DNA of 48,195 bases from an uncultured Oscillospiraceae bacterium (GTDB lineage: Bacteria; Bacillota; Clostridia; Oscillospirales; Oscillospiraceae): the NCBI GenBank assembly GCA_944385445.1, contig CALWXF010000016.1:1-48195 (forward strand), in the 5' to 3' direction. Both the position numbers and the translations under genes were made by a program. The notes under the pieces were generated by a model that worked only from the letters and a program-made list of their open reading frames with translations, ran no database searches and was not told where the DNA came from. Positions 35,072 to 44,277 of this stretch are shown here, one piece after another. Each line of letters begins with the position of its first letter. Position 1 is the stretch's first letter.

Positions 35072-35706
35072 ATCTTGGCAATATCCTCGTCCCGACCCAG
35101 TACCATTAACTTATCATTGGGGAAAAGCACATAGTCTGCCCCCGGGGAGACGTTGACCTCCTGGCCCCGGCGCACGGCGATGACGTTCAGGGCGTACTTG
35201 GCCCGGATGTCCAGGTCCCGGATGGTCTTACCCTGCCATGCGGCGGGCAGGTCCACCTCCACGATGCCGTAGTCCTCAGACAGTTCGATGTAGTTGAGGA
35301 TGTTGGAGCGGGCCAGGCCCTGGGCCACCTTGATGCCCATCTCGTGCTCGGGGAACACCACATGGTCCGCCCCCACCTTCTCCAACAGGCGCTGGTGGAC
35401 GTGGCTCATGGCCTTGCACACCACCCGGGGCACCCCGGCCTCTTTCAAGCGCATGGTGATGAGGGCGCTGCTGCCCACGTCGTTGCCCACAGCCACCACG
35501 GCACAGTCGTACTCGCCAATGCCCAGGGCATTGAGCACCGCCGGGTCTCGGGCGTCGCCCACCACGGCGTGGGTCACCAGGTCGGCTACACTCTGCACCC
35601 GGTCCCGGTCCGTGTCCACGGCCAACACGTCATGGCCCACCTCAAACAACTCTCTGGCCACCGCCGTTCCAAACCGGCCCAGGCCAAACACTGCAAAATT
35701 CTTCAC
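35059..35706 (-). CDS. ktrA: Potassium uptake regulator subunit KtrA/TrkA type
   Basis: The cytosolic ring-forming subunit gates potassium uptake by the KtrB channel. The GTG at 35706 is preceded by GGAGG at seven bases and gives 215 residues. The RCK Rossmann motif GLGRFGTAVARELFEVGHDV is followed by AVDTDRDRVQSV and VVGDARDPAV. An RCK_C domain is at about 135-215. It binds ATP/ADP and, in many Firmicutes, c-di-AMP. Its ktrB gene is just upstream. Confidence 0.95.
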   Translation of the reverse strand: MKNFAVFGLGRFGTAVARELFEVGHDVLAVDTDRDRVQSVADLVTHAVVGDARDPAVLNALGIGEYDCAVVAVGNDVGSSALITMRLKEAGVPRVVCKAMSHVHQRLLEKVGADHVVFPEHEMGIKVAQGLARSNILNYIELSEDYGIVEVDLPAAWQGKTIRDLDIRAKYALNVIAVRRGQEVNVSPGADYVLFPNDKLMVLGRDEDIAKICDK

Positions 35707-35719
35707 GTTAATTCCTCCA

Positions 35720-37069
35720 TTAACCAATCATAACGTCACTTTCAGGATAGCTAATGCGGCTCTGCCGTCCCCCCTGGGACAGGAATGCCACAGACAGGGA
35801 GAGCACACCCACACGGCCCAAATACATCATGGCCACCAGCAACAGGTGGGAGAAGGTGGACAGGTTTGGGGTGATGCCGGTGGTCAGACCCACCGTGCCC
35901 AGGGCGGAGGCTGTCTCATAGGCGGCAGCCAGATAGGGTACCTCGTCCACCACCGAAATGGCGATGGAGGAGAACAGGAACATCACAGATACCACCAGCA
36001 CCAAGGTCACGGCGGAGAGCACCTTGGTCAGCGGGATGGTTCGGCCCCGGATGGTCACTTCGCTGCGGCCATGGAGCCCTGCCCGCATGGCCAGAACCAG
36101 TACGCCCAAGGTCACGGTCTTAATACCGCCAGCGGTGGACCCGGCAGAACCGCCCACCAGCATGAACAAGACGCACACAAACTGGGATACCTCCCGCAGG
36201 CCACCCTGAGAGATGCTCAAAAATCCGGCGGTACGCAGGGTGATGGACTGGAACAGGGCGTTGAGCCCCTGCTGCCACCAGGGCATTCCCCCCAGGGTCT
36301 CGGGGTTATCATGCTCCACCAACAGGAAAAACAGCATGCCTCCCACAATGAGGGATGCCGTGATGACAATCACCATCTGGCTGTATAGGGACAGGCGGTG
36401 GAAGGATTTTTTGTGTATGATCTCCTCCCACACAAAAAAGCCCAGGCCGCCGCACACAATGAGGCAGGCCACCGTGAGCAGCACCACCGGATGATCGGAA
36501 TAGGTGGACAGGCTCCCCAAGCCGTCAGGGCCCAGCAGGTCAAAGCCCGCATTACAGAAGGCGGACACGGCGGTGAACACGCCCTTCCAAATGGCCCCCA
36601 GCCCGTAGCGGGGCCAGAAACACGCTGTGAGCACAATGGCGCCCATCCCCTCCACCAGGAAGGTCAGGCGGAACGCCCCTCCCACCAATCGAGCCACGTC
36701 GTGCATGTCGTTGAGGTTAAAGGCGGACACCATCATCAGCCGCTGACTCAGCGACATGCGCTTTTTTACCAGGCTGGCTAACAGAAAGATCACACTCATA
36801 AAGCCCAAGCCGCCCAGCTGAATCAAAGCCAAAATGACCACCTGACCAAACAGGGTAAACTGAGTCAGGGTGTCCACCACGATTAGGCCCGTCACACAGG
36901 TGGCGGACGTGGCCGTGAACAGGGCCGTGATGGGCCCACAGCTCACCCCGGACCGGGACGCAATGGGGAGCATCAACAGCAACGCCCCCGTCAAAATGAC
37001 TCCAGCAAATGATAAGGCGATGACTCTGGTGGAATTGACCACCCGTCTCCGCCGCACTCTACCACTCAT
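35720..37069 (-). CDS. ktrB: Potassium channel subunit KtrB/TrkH type
   Basis: The 449-residue membrane protein conducts potassium. The start MSGRVRRRRVVNSTRVI at 37069 follows AGAGGTG. About eight to ten hydrophobic segments are present, with the four pore-loop signatures in the usual order: ATSATCVTGLIVVDT, VSAFCNAGFD, LRTAGFLSIS and ASALGTVGLTTG. It is transcribed from the promoter at 37275-37303 through a 200-nt leader that includes a small ORF. A c-di-AMP riboswitch was looked for and not recognised. Confidence 0.95.
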   Translation of the reverse strand: MSGRVRRRRVVNSTRVIALSFAGVILTGALLLMLPIASRSGVSCGPITALFTATSATCVTGLIVVDTLTQFTLFGQVVILALIQLGGLGFMSVIFLLASLVKKRMSLSQRLMMVSAFNLNDMHDVARLVGGAFRLTFLVEGMGAIVLTACFWPRYGLGAIWKGVFTAVSAFCNAGFDLLGPDGLGSLSTYSDHPVVLLTVACLIVCGGLGFFVWEEIIHKKSFHRLSLYSQMVIVITASLIVGGMLFFLLVEHDNPETLGGMPWWQQGLNALFQSITLRTAGFLSISQGGLREVSQFVCVLFMLVGGSAGSTAGGIKTVTLGVLVLAMRAGLHGRSEVTIRGRTIPLTKVLSAVTLVLVVSVMFLFSSIAISVVDEVPYLAAAYETASALGTVGLTTGITPNLSTFSHLLLVAMMYLGRVGVLSLSVAFLSQGGRQSRISYPESDVMIG

Positions 37070-37107
37070 CTTTATGCACCTCTCCATCCCACAGGAAAGG
37101 CATACCG

Positions 37108-37182
37108 TCAGAGCATTCCGCAGGTATGCCTTTGCGCAGGTCTATGGGACAAGGGACAGACACGTTTATCCTGTTTTTTCAT
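37108..37182 (-). CDS. 24-residue leader ORF before ktrB
   Basis: ATG at 37182 is preceded by AGGAGGG at eight bases, one of the better ribosome-binding sites here. It encodes 24 residues beginning MKKQDKRVCPLSHRP and ending CGML. The stop codon lies inside a hairpin with 10-11-bp arms (AAAGGCATACC and GGTATGCCTTT, about 37095-37133 on the plus strand). The position between the promoter and ktrB suggests a leader peptide, but the hydrophilic sequence has no obvious stalling motif. Could equally be chance. Confidence 0.4.
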   Translation of the reverse strand: MKKQDKRVCPLSHRPAQRHTCGML

Positions 37183-37274
37183 GTTCCTCGCCCTCCTCGC
37201 TTTAAATTGGGAAACCCTGCGGGCTTCCCCTCTCTTTTCCGTTCTCGCCCACTTTCTCGCAGACGATCCTCTAC

Positions 37275-37303
37275 ATTGTACAAATAACCTTGAGAAATTT
37301 CAA
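37275..37303 (-). promoter_or_regulatory. Promoter of the ktrB-ktrA operon
   Basis: On the minus strand TTGAAA (37303-37298), a 17-base spacer and TACAAT (37280-37275). The transcript would have a leader of about 200 bases before ktrB. The rest of 37,304-37,547 holds no gene that I can support; one small palindrome AATAGCgGCTATT is at 37435-37447. Confidence 0.75.
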
Positions 37304-37547
37304 CCCCTTTGTGCCCATCTCATCCAGCTTCTTCCTTTTTTGGACTCTCCTCGCTGTCCTCCCATCATCTCATATCTTGCGCAATGTAAGTTTTCAGAGG
37401 TTTTCGCATCATTTCACAGTACATAATTCAAGACAATAGCGGCTATTTTCCACACAAAACCGCAAAGTTACTGATATTTTCGTATTTCCCCCGTCATGTA
37501 CTGCATCCGATTTAATCTCTCTGCTCAGACCATCTCATTATCATAAA

Positions 37548-37583
37548 ATGCCCCGAGAAATCCTGTTTGATCTCTCGGGGCAT
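37548..37583 (-). terminator. Terminator of the sortase gene
   Basis: ATGCCCCGAGA (37548-37558) pairs with TCTCGGGGCAT (37573-37583); on the minus strand TTTTA follows. Confidence 0.85.
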
Positions 37584-37590
37584 AGGTCAT

Positions 37591-38391
37591 TTAGTTGATC
37601 TCAGCAGGCACCAGTCGGGCATGCAGGACAAAGCGGGCATTTTCAAAGGCGGAACTACAGGTGGACAGGGTGATCACCCGGTCCTCCTCCCGCAGCTTTA
37701 CATCGGAGGTAAACGCAGAGCGGCCCTGGATATCCTCCAGCCAGCTGGTAAAGCTGCCCTCCTCGGTGAAGTTCAGCTGCCAGGCGTTGGTGTCCACGCT
37801 GCTGACATAGCCGGAGAAGAATTGCAGCAGATAGGTCTGGTCTGGGGTCATCAGATAGCCCACCGTGTGCTGCTCATAGAAACTCTGGTCGGCGTAGTGG
37901 CGCAGGTCGTTGAACATGGTCTTATTGTTCATCTGATGGCCGTAGATGATGGTGTGGGCATCGCTGAGGTCTGCCTCGTTGCGGTAGTCCATGAAAATGG
38001 CTCCGGCGCTGTTCCACTTTCCTGTAAACAGGCGGTTGAGGTAATACTCGTTGTCCTCGCCCTGCACCACCGGATAGTTGACGTGGGTGCCGGGGATATA
38101 GATCCAGGCCATCACGTCCGGGTTGATCCCCTTCAAGGAATTAAAATCCACCACCGGGAACTGATTCAAATTCTCAGTAGCCTGGGGGGCCGGAGTGCTG
38201 TCCGGGTCCTCTTCCTGGGCGGACTCGGTGGGGATCACCGGAAGTTCACTGGGGATGCTCACATACTGCTCCAGCTCTCCGTAGGCGTCCTCGCCCTCCT
38301 TATATTCCGACATAATGCTCCAAATCTTATACCCTGACACCGCCATCACAACAATGAGGATGGCGCAAATGATTCGATACAACCACTTCAT
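37591..38391 (-). CDS. srtB: Class B sortase
   Basis: This membrane-anchored transpeptidase links proteins to peptidoglycan or builds pili. The 266-residue protein has an N-terminal signal anchor (residues about 5-22), a linker rich in Pro/Glu/Ser, and the sortase barrel. The catalytic Cys is in TLSTCSS, the His in IIYGHQMN and the Arg in ENARFVLHARL. It has its own promoter and terminator. No candidate substrate with a sorting motif is encoded nearby. Confidence 0.93.
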   Translation of the reverse strand: MKWLYRIICAILIVVMAVSGYKIWSIMSEYKEGEDAYGELEQYVSIPSELPVIPTESAQEEDPDSTPAPQATENLNQFPVVDFNSLKGINPDVMAWIYIPGTHVNYPVVQGEDNEYYLNRLFTGKWNSAGAIFMDYRNEADLSDAHTIIYGHQMNNKTMFNDLRHYADQSFYEQHTVGYLMTPDQTYLLQFFSGYVSSVDTNAWQLNFTEEGSFTSWLEDIQGRSAFTSDVKLREEDRVITLSTCSSAFENARFVLHARLVPAEIN

Positions 38392-38430
38392 GCGTACCCT
38401 TCTTTCCCTGTGGTAAAATTGAACGTATTT

Positions 38431-38459
38431 ACCATACCATAACTATAGACAAATTTCAA
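38431..38459 (-). promoter_or_regulatory. Promoter of the sortase gene
   Basis: On the minus strand TTGAAA (38459-38454), 17 bases and TATGGT (38436-38431), followed by the sortase ATG after about 40 bases. Confidence 0.65.
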
Positions 38460-38466
38460 TGCTGTG

Positions 38467-41244
38467 TCACACCACCAGCTCCACCCGGCTTCCGCCGATG
38501 CGGTCCTTGCGCACCACGATCTGCTTGTCGATTTTCTCCTTAAGCTCGGATACATGGGAGATGATGCCCACCAAGCGGTTCCCCTGGGCCAAATCTCCCA
38601 GCGCTCCCATGGCCTTTGCCAGAGACTCCTCATCCAGAGAACCAAAGCCCTCGTCCACAAACATGGTGTCCAGGCGGATGCCCCCGGCGGAAGACTGGAT
38701 TTCATCCGAAAGCCCCAGAGCCAAGGCCAGGGAGGCCTGGAAAGACTCGCCCCCGGACAGGGACTTGACACTGCGCTGGGTGCCGTTGTAGTGGTCGATG
38801 ACATCCATCTCCAAACCACTCTGACTCCGGTTGCCCGCCGCCTCCCGGCGGCGTTTCAGTTCGTACTGGCCCCCAGTCATCACCAGAAGCCGCAGATTGG
38901 CCCGGCGGAGGATGCGGTCGAAAAAGGTCATCTGCACATAGGTCTCCAGGGCAATTTTCTCCTTGCCCTGCAACGTGCCGTTGACCGTGTTGGACAACGT
39001 GCGCATCCAGGTATACCGCTGCTCCAACTGGGTGACCTGGGCGGTCTTCCCCTGGATTTGCTCCAAGGCAGTGCAGTTGGTGGTCAAGCGGGTGTGGAGC
39101 TCCCGCTGCTCGGCGGTCAGCTGTGCCCGCCGCTGTGCCAAGTCTAGGCTGCGGGCCTGCTGGGTCTCCACATCCACCGGCTGGCTCTGCTCCACCAGCT
39201 GGGTCAACTGCTTCACCGCCTCCTCCGCCCCCGTCAGGGCCAGCTGGGCGGCATTGGCCCGTTTCTGAGCCTCGGTTTGGGCCTCCTCCAACCGCTGGAG
39301 CTCCTCTTTCAGGGTTCTCTGCGCCTGTCTGGCCTGTTCCGCCTGGGGATAACGCAGTTGCCCTTCCAGGGCATGAATCTGACCCTCCAGCTCTTCCCGG
39401 CGGCTGTTTTCTCCTGCCAGCTGCTCCCGGGCAGCGGCTATGGCCTGCTCCAGCTCTCCCAACCGCTGCTCCTGCTGGGGAATTTGGGTGTCCAGCTGAT
39501 TTTTGCGTTTCAGGTCGGCCTCCACCTGACGCAGCTGTACCTCCACCTGCTTCCATGTCTCTCCGGCCTGTCTCTGGGCCTCCCGGATGAATTGGGCCAC
39601 CTGGTCCAAGGGCTGGTCTGCCCCACACTCTGGCAGCACTTGGGCCATTTGGCTGCGCAGGCGCTGCTCCCGCTCCTCCAGGGCTGTGCGGGCCTTTCCC
39701 GCCTCTACACTCCAGGTGCTGGCAGTCTGCTGGGCCTTCTCCCAGGCCCGCTTGGCCTGGTTCAACTTCTCCTCAGTGGGTGCCCCTGGAGAGAGGCGGG
39801 CGGGGTCTGGGTGGGTCCGAGATCCGCACACAGGACAGGGCTGGCCCTCTGCCAGCTCCTGGGCCAAAATTCCCGCCTGCTCATCTAAAAACGCCCGGTT
39901 TTTCCCGGTGTAGTCCTCTTGGGCCTCCTGGGCCTTTTGCCGAGCCACAATATAGCGGTTCTGGGCATTTCCCAGCTCTAAATGAGCCTGACGGCACTCT
40001 TCCAACAGGGTGTTGAGCTCCTCCAGACGCTGGCTCTGTTCTTGGCCCCGGGTCTTCTGCCCCAGCAGACGCTCCCGCTGGGCCCCTGCCTCTTCCAGGG
40101 CCGCCCGTTCCTGCCGTCCGTGCTCCAGTTCCGTCTCCCGCCGTTTTTGCTCGCTCTCCTGCTCCTCCAGCCGGGTACTCTGCCGCCGGATGTTCTGAGT
40201 CAAGGCAGTGAGACTCTGACTCAGACGGTCCAGCTCCTGATATCGGGGCAGCTCCGCCTCCAGGTCCGCCAGCTGAGCCCGCAGGCCCTCCAACCGAGGG
40301 GCCTGCGCCGTCTGGACCTCCAGCTGCTGCTGCGCCGCCTCCCACTGGGCGGCGCAAGCCTCCCGCCGTGCTTGGGCCGCCTTGAGCTGGCCCCGAGCCT
40401 TTTCCAACTCCTCCGCCTTGGCCAGCAGAGCAGTAACGGCGTTCAGTTCCCCATCCAGCTGCTCCAGTGCCTGGCTGCGCCGGGTCTCCCGCTCCCGGTC
40501 CTGCTCCAAGAGGGTCTCCAGAAGTGCCACGGTCTCCTGGTTGGGCAGTTCTCCCGCCCAGGCTCGCTCCCACTGAGGGTACAGCGGGTCCTCCTGGGGG
40601 CAGAGCACCCCTTCTATGTACTGCTGAACACTGGCCTTGGCCGCCTCGCACTGTCTGTGCAGGGCGCCGCTCTCGCTTTTCACCCTCTCTTGGAATACCA
40701 TATACCCCCGGGTAGGAAAGAGCTTACGGAAAATCTCCTGTCTGCTGCGGGTGTCCGCCAGCAGCAGCTTGAGAAAGTCCCCCTGAGCGATCATGGCGAT
40801 CTGGGCAAACTGGCTGCGGTCCAGTCCGATGATGTTCACAATCTCACCGGTGACCTCCCGGGTCTTGGTGACCAAACGGCCATCGGGGAGGTGCAGCTCC
40901 GCCTCCGCCCGCTGGATGGTGGTACCGCCCCCTCGCTTGGCGGGGCGCTCATACTCCGGTGAGCGCCGGACGGTGTAGGTTTTCCCGCCGTAGGAGAACA
41001 CCAGCTCCACCCAGGTAGGGGTATCCGGCTGGGCGTACTTGGAGCGGAACATGGAGGGGTCCCGGTTGTCCCCGCTGGGTTCCCCGTACAACGCATAGGT
41101 AATGGCATCAAAGATAGTGGTCTTCCCCGCCCCGGTATCCCCGGTGATGAGGTACAGCCCTCGCTCCCCCAGCTGCTCCAGGGGAATCTCCACCTGCCCG
41201 GCGTAAGGGCCGAAGGCGGACAGGGTCAAGTGTAGTGGTCTCAT
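38467..41244 (-). CDS. sbcC: Exonuclease subunit SbcC
   Basis: SbcC is the ATPase of the SbcCD (Rad50-Mre11) nuclease that opens DNA hairpins and protein-blocked ends. The 925-residue protein has Walker A GDTGAGKTTIFDAI near residue 35. Two long coiled coils flank a zinc hook CPVCGSRTHP in the middle. The signature LSGGESFQASLALALG and Walker B TMFVDEGFGSLDEESL lie near the C-terminus. It starts at an ATGA overlap with sbcD. Confidence 0.96.
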   Translation of the reverse strand: MRPLHLTLSAFGPYAGQVEIPLEQLGERGLYLITGDTGAGKTTIFDAITYALYGEPSGDNRDPSMFRSKYAQPDTPTWVELVFSYGGKTYTVRRSPEYERPAKRGGGTTIQRAEAELHLPDGRLVTKTREVTGEIVNIIGLDRSQFAQIAMIAQGDFLKLLLADTRSRQEIFRKLFPTRGYMVFQERVKSESGALHRQCEAAKASVQQYIEGVLCPQEDPLYPQWERAWAGELPNQETVALLETLLEQDRERETRRSQALEQLDGELNAVTALLAKAEELEKARGQLKAAQARREACAAQWEAAQQQLEVQTAQAPRLEGLRAQLADLEAELPRYQELDRLSQSLTALTQNIRRQSTRLEEQESEQKRRETELEHGRQERAALEEAGAQRERLLGQKTRGQEQSQRLEELNTLLEECRQAHLELGNAQNRYIVARQKAQEAQEDYTGKNRAFLDEQAGILAQELAEGQPCPVCGSRTHPDPARLSPGAPTEEKLNQAKRAWEKAQQTASTWSVEAGKARTALEEREQRLRSQMAQVLPECGADQPLDQVAQFIREAQRQAGETWKQVEVQLRQVEADLKRKNQLDTQIPQQEQRLGELEQAIAAAREQLAGENSRREELEGQIHALEGQLRYPQAEQARQAQRTLKEELQRLEEAQTEAQKRANAAQLALTGAEEAVKQLTQLVEQSQPVDVETQQARSLDLAQRRAQLTAEQRELHTRLTTNCTALEQIQGKTAQVTQLEQRYTWMRTLSNTVNGTLQGKEKIALETYVQMTFFDRILRRANLRLLVMTGGQYELKRRREAAGNRSQSGLEMDVIDHYNGTQRSVKSLSGGESFQASLALALGLSDEIQSSAGGIRLDTMFVDEGFGSLDEESLAKAMGALGDLAQGNRLVGIISHVSELKEKIDKQIVVRKDRIGGSRVELVV

Positions 41245-42380
41245 CTCTCATCCTCCCAAATGGATTCCAACAATTGCTGGGCAAAGGCCCGCTGCTCCTC
41301 TCCCATGGGCTGCCCATTTTGCAGGGCATAAAACTGGTCCAGCAGCTCCAGCGGGGACTTCTGCTCCTGGTCTTCCTGGATTTCAATGGAATGTTCTGCC
41401 CGGGTGCGGCAGTTGTCATAGTCCAGCTTCATCAAGTGGGGATAGATGATCCGCAGCTTGGCCATGCCGTCGGGGATATCCTCCTCGTCGGTGAGGGTGA
41501 TGTGCACATAGTCCTGGGGATAGCGGGAGCCCTGGTAGAAGTCCCGGAGGGTAAGCTGCTCGTAGCTGCCTCGCAGCTCCACCATATCCCGGAGCGGGGT
41601 GAGGGGTACGGTGCGCACCGCCACAGTCCCCTTCTCCCCCAGCTCCACCACCGTCACAGACTTGTGGTGTCCTGCCTCGGAAAAGGAGTATTTCAAGGGG
41701 GTTCCACAGTAGCGCACCGTCTCCCGCCCCACCGTCTGGGGCCCGTGTAGGTGGCCCAGGGCCACATAGTCAAAGGGGGCAAAGGCGGACACGTCCACTT
41801 GGTCGCTGCCCCCCACCGACACCTCTTCCGAGTCACACCGGGCAGCCCCGGTGACAAACTGGTGGGTCACCAGGATGTTCCGCTCCCTCCGGTCCACCTC
41901 CATGGCCTGGACGGCGGTGGTCACAGCGTCGGTGTAGCTGGAAATCTCCCGGTCGGTGAAATAGCGCCGCACATGGGCAGGCTTGACAAAGGGGAGCAGA
42001 TGGATGTGCACCGGGCCGTACGCATCGGTGAGGGTGTACACCGCGGCCGTGCCGTCATACACCGGGGTGATGTGGATACCGCTTTGCTCCATCAGCCGCC
42101 CGCCAAAGGCCAAGCGTTCCGGGGAGTCATGGTTGCCGCTGATGAGATAGACCTGGAGCCCCCGCCGGGACAGCTGGACCAGAAAGTCATCCAGCAGAGC
42201 CACCGCCTCCGCCGTAGGCACTGACTTGTCGTACACGTCTCCGGCGATGAGCACCCCCTGGGGCTGCTCCAGGTCTACAATTCGTAGAATTTCCTTCAAA
42301 ATATACTGCTGGTCTTCCAGCATCGAATACTCGTTGACCCGCTTTCCCAGGTGCAGGTCGGACAAATGGATGAATCTCAT
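41241..42380 (-). CDS. sbcD: Exonuclease subunit SbcD
   Basis: SbcD is the manganese-dependent nuclease subunit of SbcCD. The 379-residue protein has the phosphoesterase motifs FIHLSDLHLGKRV, VLIAGDVYDKSVPTAEA, YLISGNHDSPERLAFGG and YVALGHLHGPQ. A C-terminal capping domain follows. Length is typical. It overlaps sbcC by four bases and follows an ABC transporter gene by 23 bases. Confidence 0.97.
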   Translation of the reverse strand: MRFIHLSDLHLGKRVNEYSMLEDQQYILKEILRIVDLEQPQGVLIAGDVYDKSVPTAEAVALLDDFLVQLSRRGLQVYLISGNHDSPERLAFGGRLMEQSGIHITPVYDGTAAVYTLTDAYGPVHIHLLPFVKPAHVRRYFTDREISSYTDAVTTAVQAMEVDRRERNILVTHQFVTGAARCDSEEVSVGGSDQVDVSAFAPFDYVALGHLHGPQTVGRETVRYCGTPLKYSFSEAGHHKSVTVVELGEKGTVAVRTVPLTPLRDMVELRGSYEQLTLRDFYQGSRYPQDYVHITLTDEEDIPDGMAKLRIIYPHLMKLDYDNCRTRAEHSIEIQEDQEQKSPLELLDQFYALQNGQPMGEEQRAFAQQLLESIWEDER

Positions 42381-42403
42381 ACGTTTGAGGCTCTCCTTTA
42401 TGA

Positions 42404-44056
42404 TCAGGTTTCTTCCTCCAGCATGCCCCCGTGGAGATGGAGCATCTTGTGAGCCATGCGCACCGTGGAGGGGTGGAGGATGTGAGATACGGCGATGACT
42501 GTCAGGTGTGGGATAGAGAAAATCAGGGTCTCAATCTCCTGTGCGGTGGCCGGGTCCAAGTGGGAGGTGCCCTCGTCCACCAGCAAAATCTCCGGGTTGG
42601 AGAGCAGGGCCCGGGCAATGGCCAGCCGCTGCTTTTCTCCGCCGGAGAGGAAAGAGGCGTTTTCTCCGATGGGGGTGTGGACTCCCTGGGGCAGACGGGC
42701 CACCATCTGGGCAAGGCCCGCTTGGTTCAGGGCCTCCATCACCTGCTCCTGGGTGTAGTCCCGGTAGAGGCGCACATTTTCCAGAATGGTGTCGTCAAAG
42801 AGGAAGGGCTCTTGGGGAATGCAGCACAGTTTGGCTGCATAGGCCCTCCGGTCCACCTGCTCCACCTCCACCCCGTCCAAGGTCACTGCCCCGGCCTGGG
42901 GCAGCAGCAGCCGCTGCAAGAGCTTCAGCAGGGTGGATTTTCCGCAGCCGGACTCCCCGTGGATGATATACTTTTTCCCCTTTTCAAAGGCGTAGCTCTG
43001 GCCGTTGAGCAGGATGCGAGTTCCATAGGAGAACGTCACATGGTCCAAAGCCAGGCTGTGGGCAAAAGGTCCGGGTTGGACGCCCCCTTGGACAGGCTGG
43101 GGCCCTGTCACCAACTGCACATACTGCCCCACCACCTTCAGGGCCGATTTCAGCTCTGCAATGTCCCCGCTGATGGTGGTCAGCGGAGAGGCAATATACA
43201 CCATCAGCTGGGCGGCGGCGATGATGGCAGGCACCCCCAGGTGTCCGGTGAGGGTGAGAAAGGCACCGATGACATAGATGCCCAGGTACATCACGTTGCC
43301 GATGGCAAAGGACACCTCGTAGGACATGGCGTTGACCAGCTTGGAGTTGCTGCGGGCCCCCTCGGTCTCCATGCTCTTCTTCCGGTGCCGCCCGGTGAGA
43401 ACGTCCAGAATCTGATACAATGTGGAGGTCTCATAGGACAGCAGGTCCTCCTTGGCGGTGACCATATATCCCTCATTGCACCGGGCATAATCACGTCCCT
43501 TCTCCGTGATTTTCTTGGAGAAAATGGCGGGCACCGCCATCTGCACCCCCGCCAGCAGCAGCACATACAGGCCCAGCCAGGGACTCAGCCACACCATGGC
43601 CACGGTAGCCACCACAAACTTCAACACCTCGGGATAGAGGCGTAGCAAGGCAGTGAAATAGGACTCCCGGACGATCTCCATGTTGCTGGTCAGCTCTGCC
43701 AGATATTCCGCAGAATTGTTCTCCCGAAACCGGGGATAGGGCAGGTACATCACATGCTCATAGACGTCCTGCTTCAAGGCAGCAATCACCCGGCCCAACA
43801 GCAAAATCCGGGCCCGCTTCACGCCGTAACCCACTCCGAAGCCCAGCAGCACATAGAGGGCGTACAGGCCCACATACCGCCCCATGTCCTCCACCTGGCC
43901 GGACATGGCATAGTCCACAGCAGCAGCCATAGCCGCCGCCAGGCCGATCTCCACCAGGGCGTTGAGGGGGGCCAACAGGAGATACAGTGCCAAGTGTCCC
44001 TTCCCCTGTCTGAGATAGGTAAAAAATAGCCACAGGGGGCGTTTTCTCTCGTTCAT
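42404..44056 (-). CDS. ABC transporter, fused membrane and ATPase domains
   Basis: The 550-residue half-transporter has six hydrophobic segments in residues about 15-300. The ATPase domain shows Walker A GESGCGKST near 370, signature LSGGEKQRLAIARAL near 470, and Walker B ILLVDEGTSHLD. The substrate is unknown, and the family includes multidrug and lipid exporters. It is 23 bases upstream of sbcD, so co-transcription is likely, although no functional link is obvious. Confidence 0.9.
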   Translation of the reverse strand: MNERKRPLWLFFTYLRQGKGHLALYLLLAPLNALVEIGLAAAMAAAVDYAMSGQVEDMGRYVGLYALYVLLGFGVGYGVKRARILLLGRVIAALKQDVYEHVMYLPYPRFRENNSAEYLAELTSNMEIVRESYFTALLRLYPEVLKFVVATVAMVWLSPWLGLYVLLLAGVQMAVPAIFSKKITEKGRDYARCNEGYMVTAKEDLLSYETSTLYQILDVLTGRHRKKSMETEGARSNSKLVNAMSYEVSFAIGNVMYLGIYVIGAFLTLTGHLGVPAIIAAAQLMVYIASPLTTISGDIAELKSALKVVGQYVQLVTGPQPVQGGVQPGPFAHSLALDHVTFSYGTRILLNGQSYAFEKGKKYIIHGESGCGKSTLLKLLQRLLLPQAGAVTLDGVEVEQVDRRAYAAKLCCIPQEPFLFDDTILENVRLYRDYTQEQVMEALNQAGLAQMVARLPQGVHTPIGENASFLSGGEKQRLAIARALLSNPEILLVDEGTSHLDPATAQEIETLIFSIPHLTVIAVSHILHPSTVRMAHKMLHLHGGMLEEET

Positions 44057-44103
44057 CTTGTTCCTCTCTTTCTCGCAAGGGCCTCACACGCAGATACCGT
44101 TTG

Positions 44104-44132
44104 ATTATAGCACATCTGTCCCCATCCATGAA
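44104..44132 (-). promoter_or_regulatory. Possible promoter of the ABC transporter-sbcDC group
   Basis: On the minus strand a TATAAT -10 box is preceded at 17 bases by a weak -35 (TTCATG). It lies about 50 bases before the ABC transporter ATG. Confidence 0.4.
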
Positions 44133-44210
44133 GTGCCAGTTTTCCCCCGACACTGCCCCGTGCTCGCCGTGAATCTGGCAGAACCCCTCCCTTAAAAAAG
44201 CATAAATAGC

Positions 44211-44251
44211 AGAAGTCCGGCACAGAACGTCACATTCTGCACCGGACTTCT
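44211..44251 (-). terminator. Hairpin after the orphan membrane protein gene
   Basis: AGAAGTCCGG and CCGGACTTCT pair perfectly, and an inner CAGAA/TTCTG stem extends the structure. The T-tract on the minus strand is poor. Confidence 0.6.
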
Positions 44252-44277
44252 CATAATAATCGAAGTAGATCGTGTTC

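Noticed and set aside
37070-37303. c-di-AMP (ydaO-type) riboswitch before ktrB
   Set aside because: The leader is long enough and the gene fits, but I could not find the conserved pairing elements by eye.
37181-37426. 81-codon plus-strand frame before the sortase gene
   Set aside because: No ribosome-binding site, and it overlaps the ktr promoter and leader on the other strand, which fit better.
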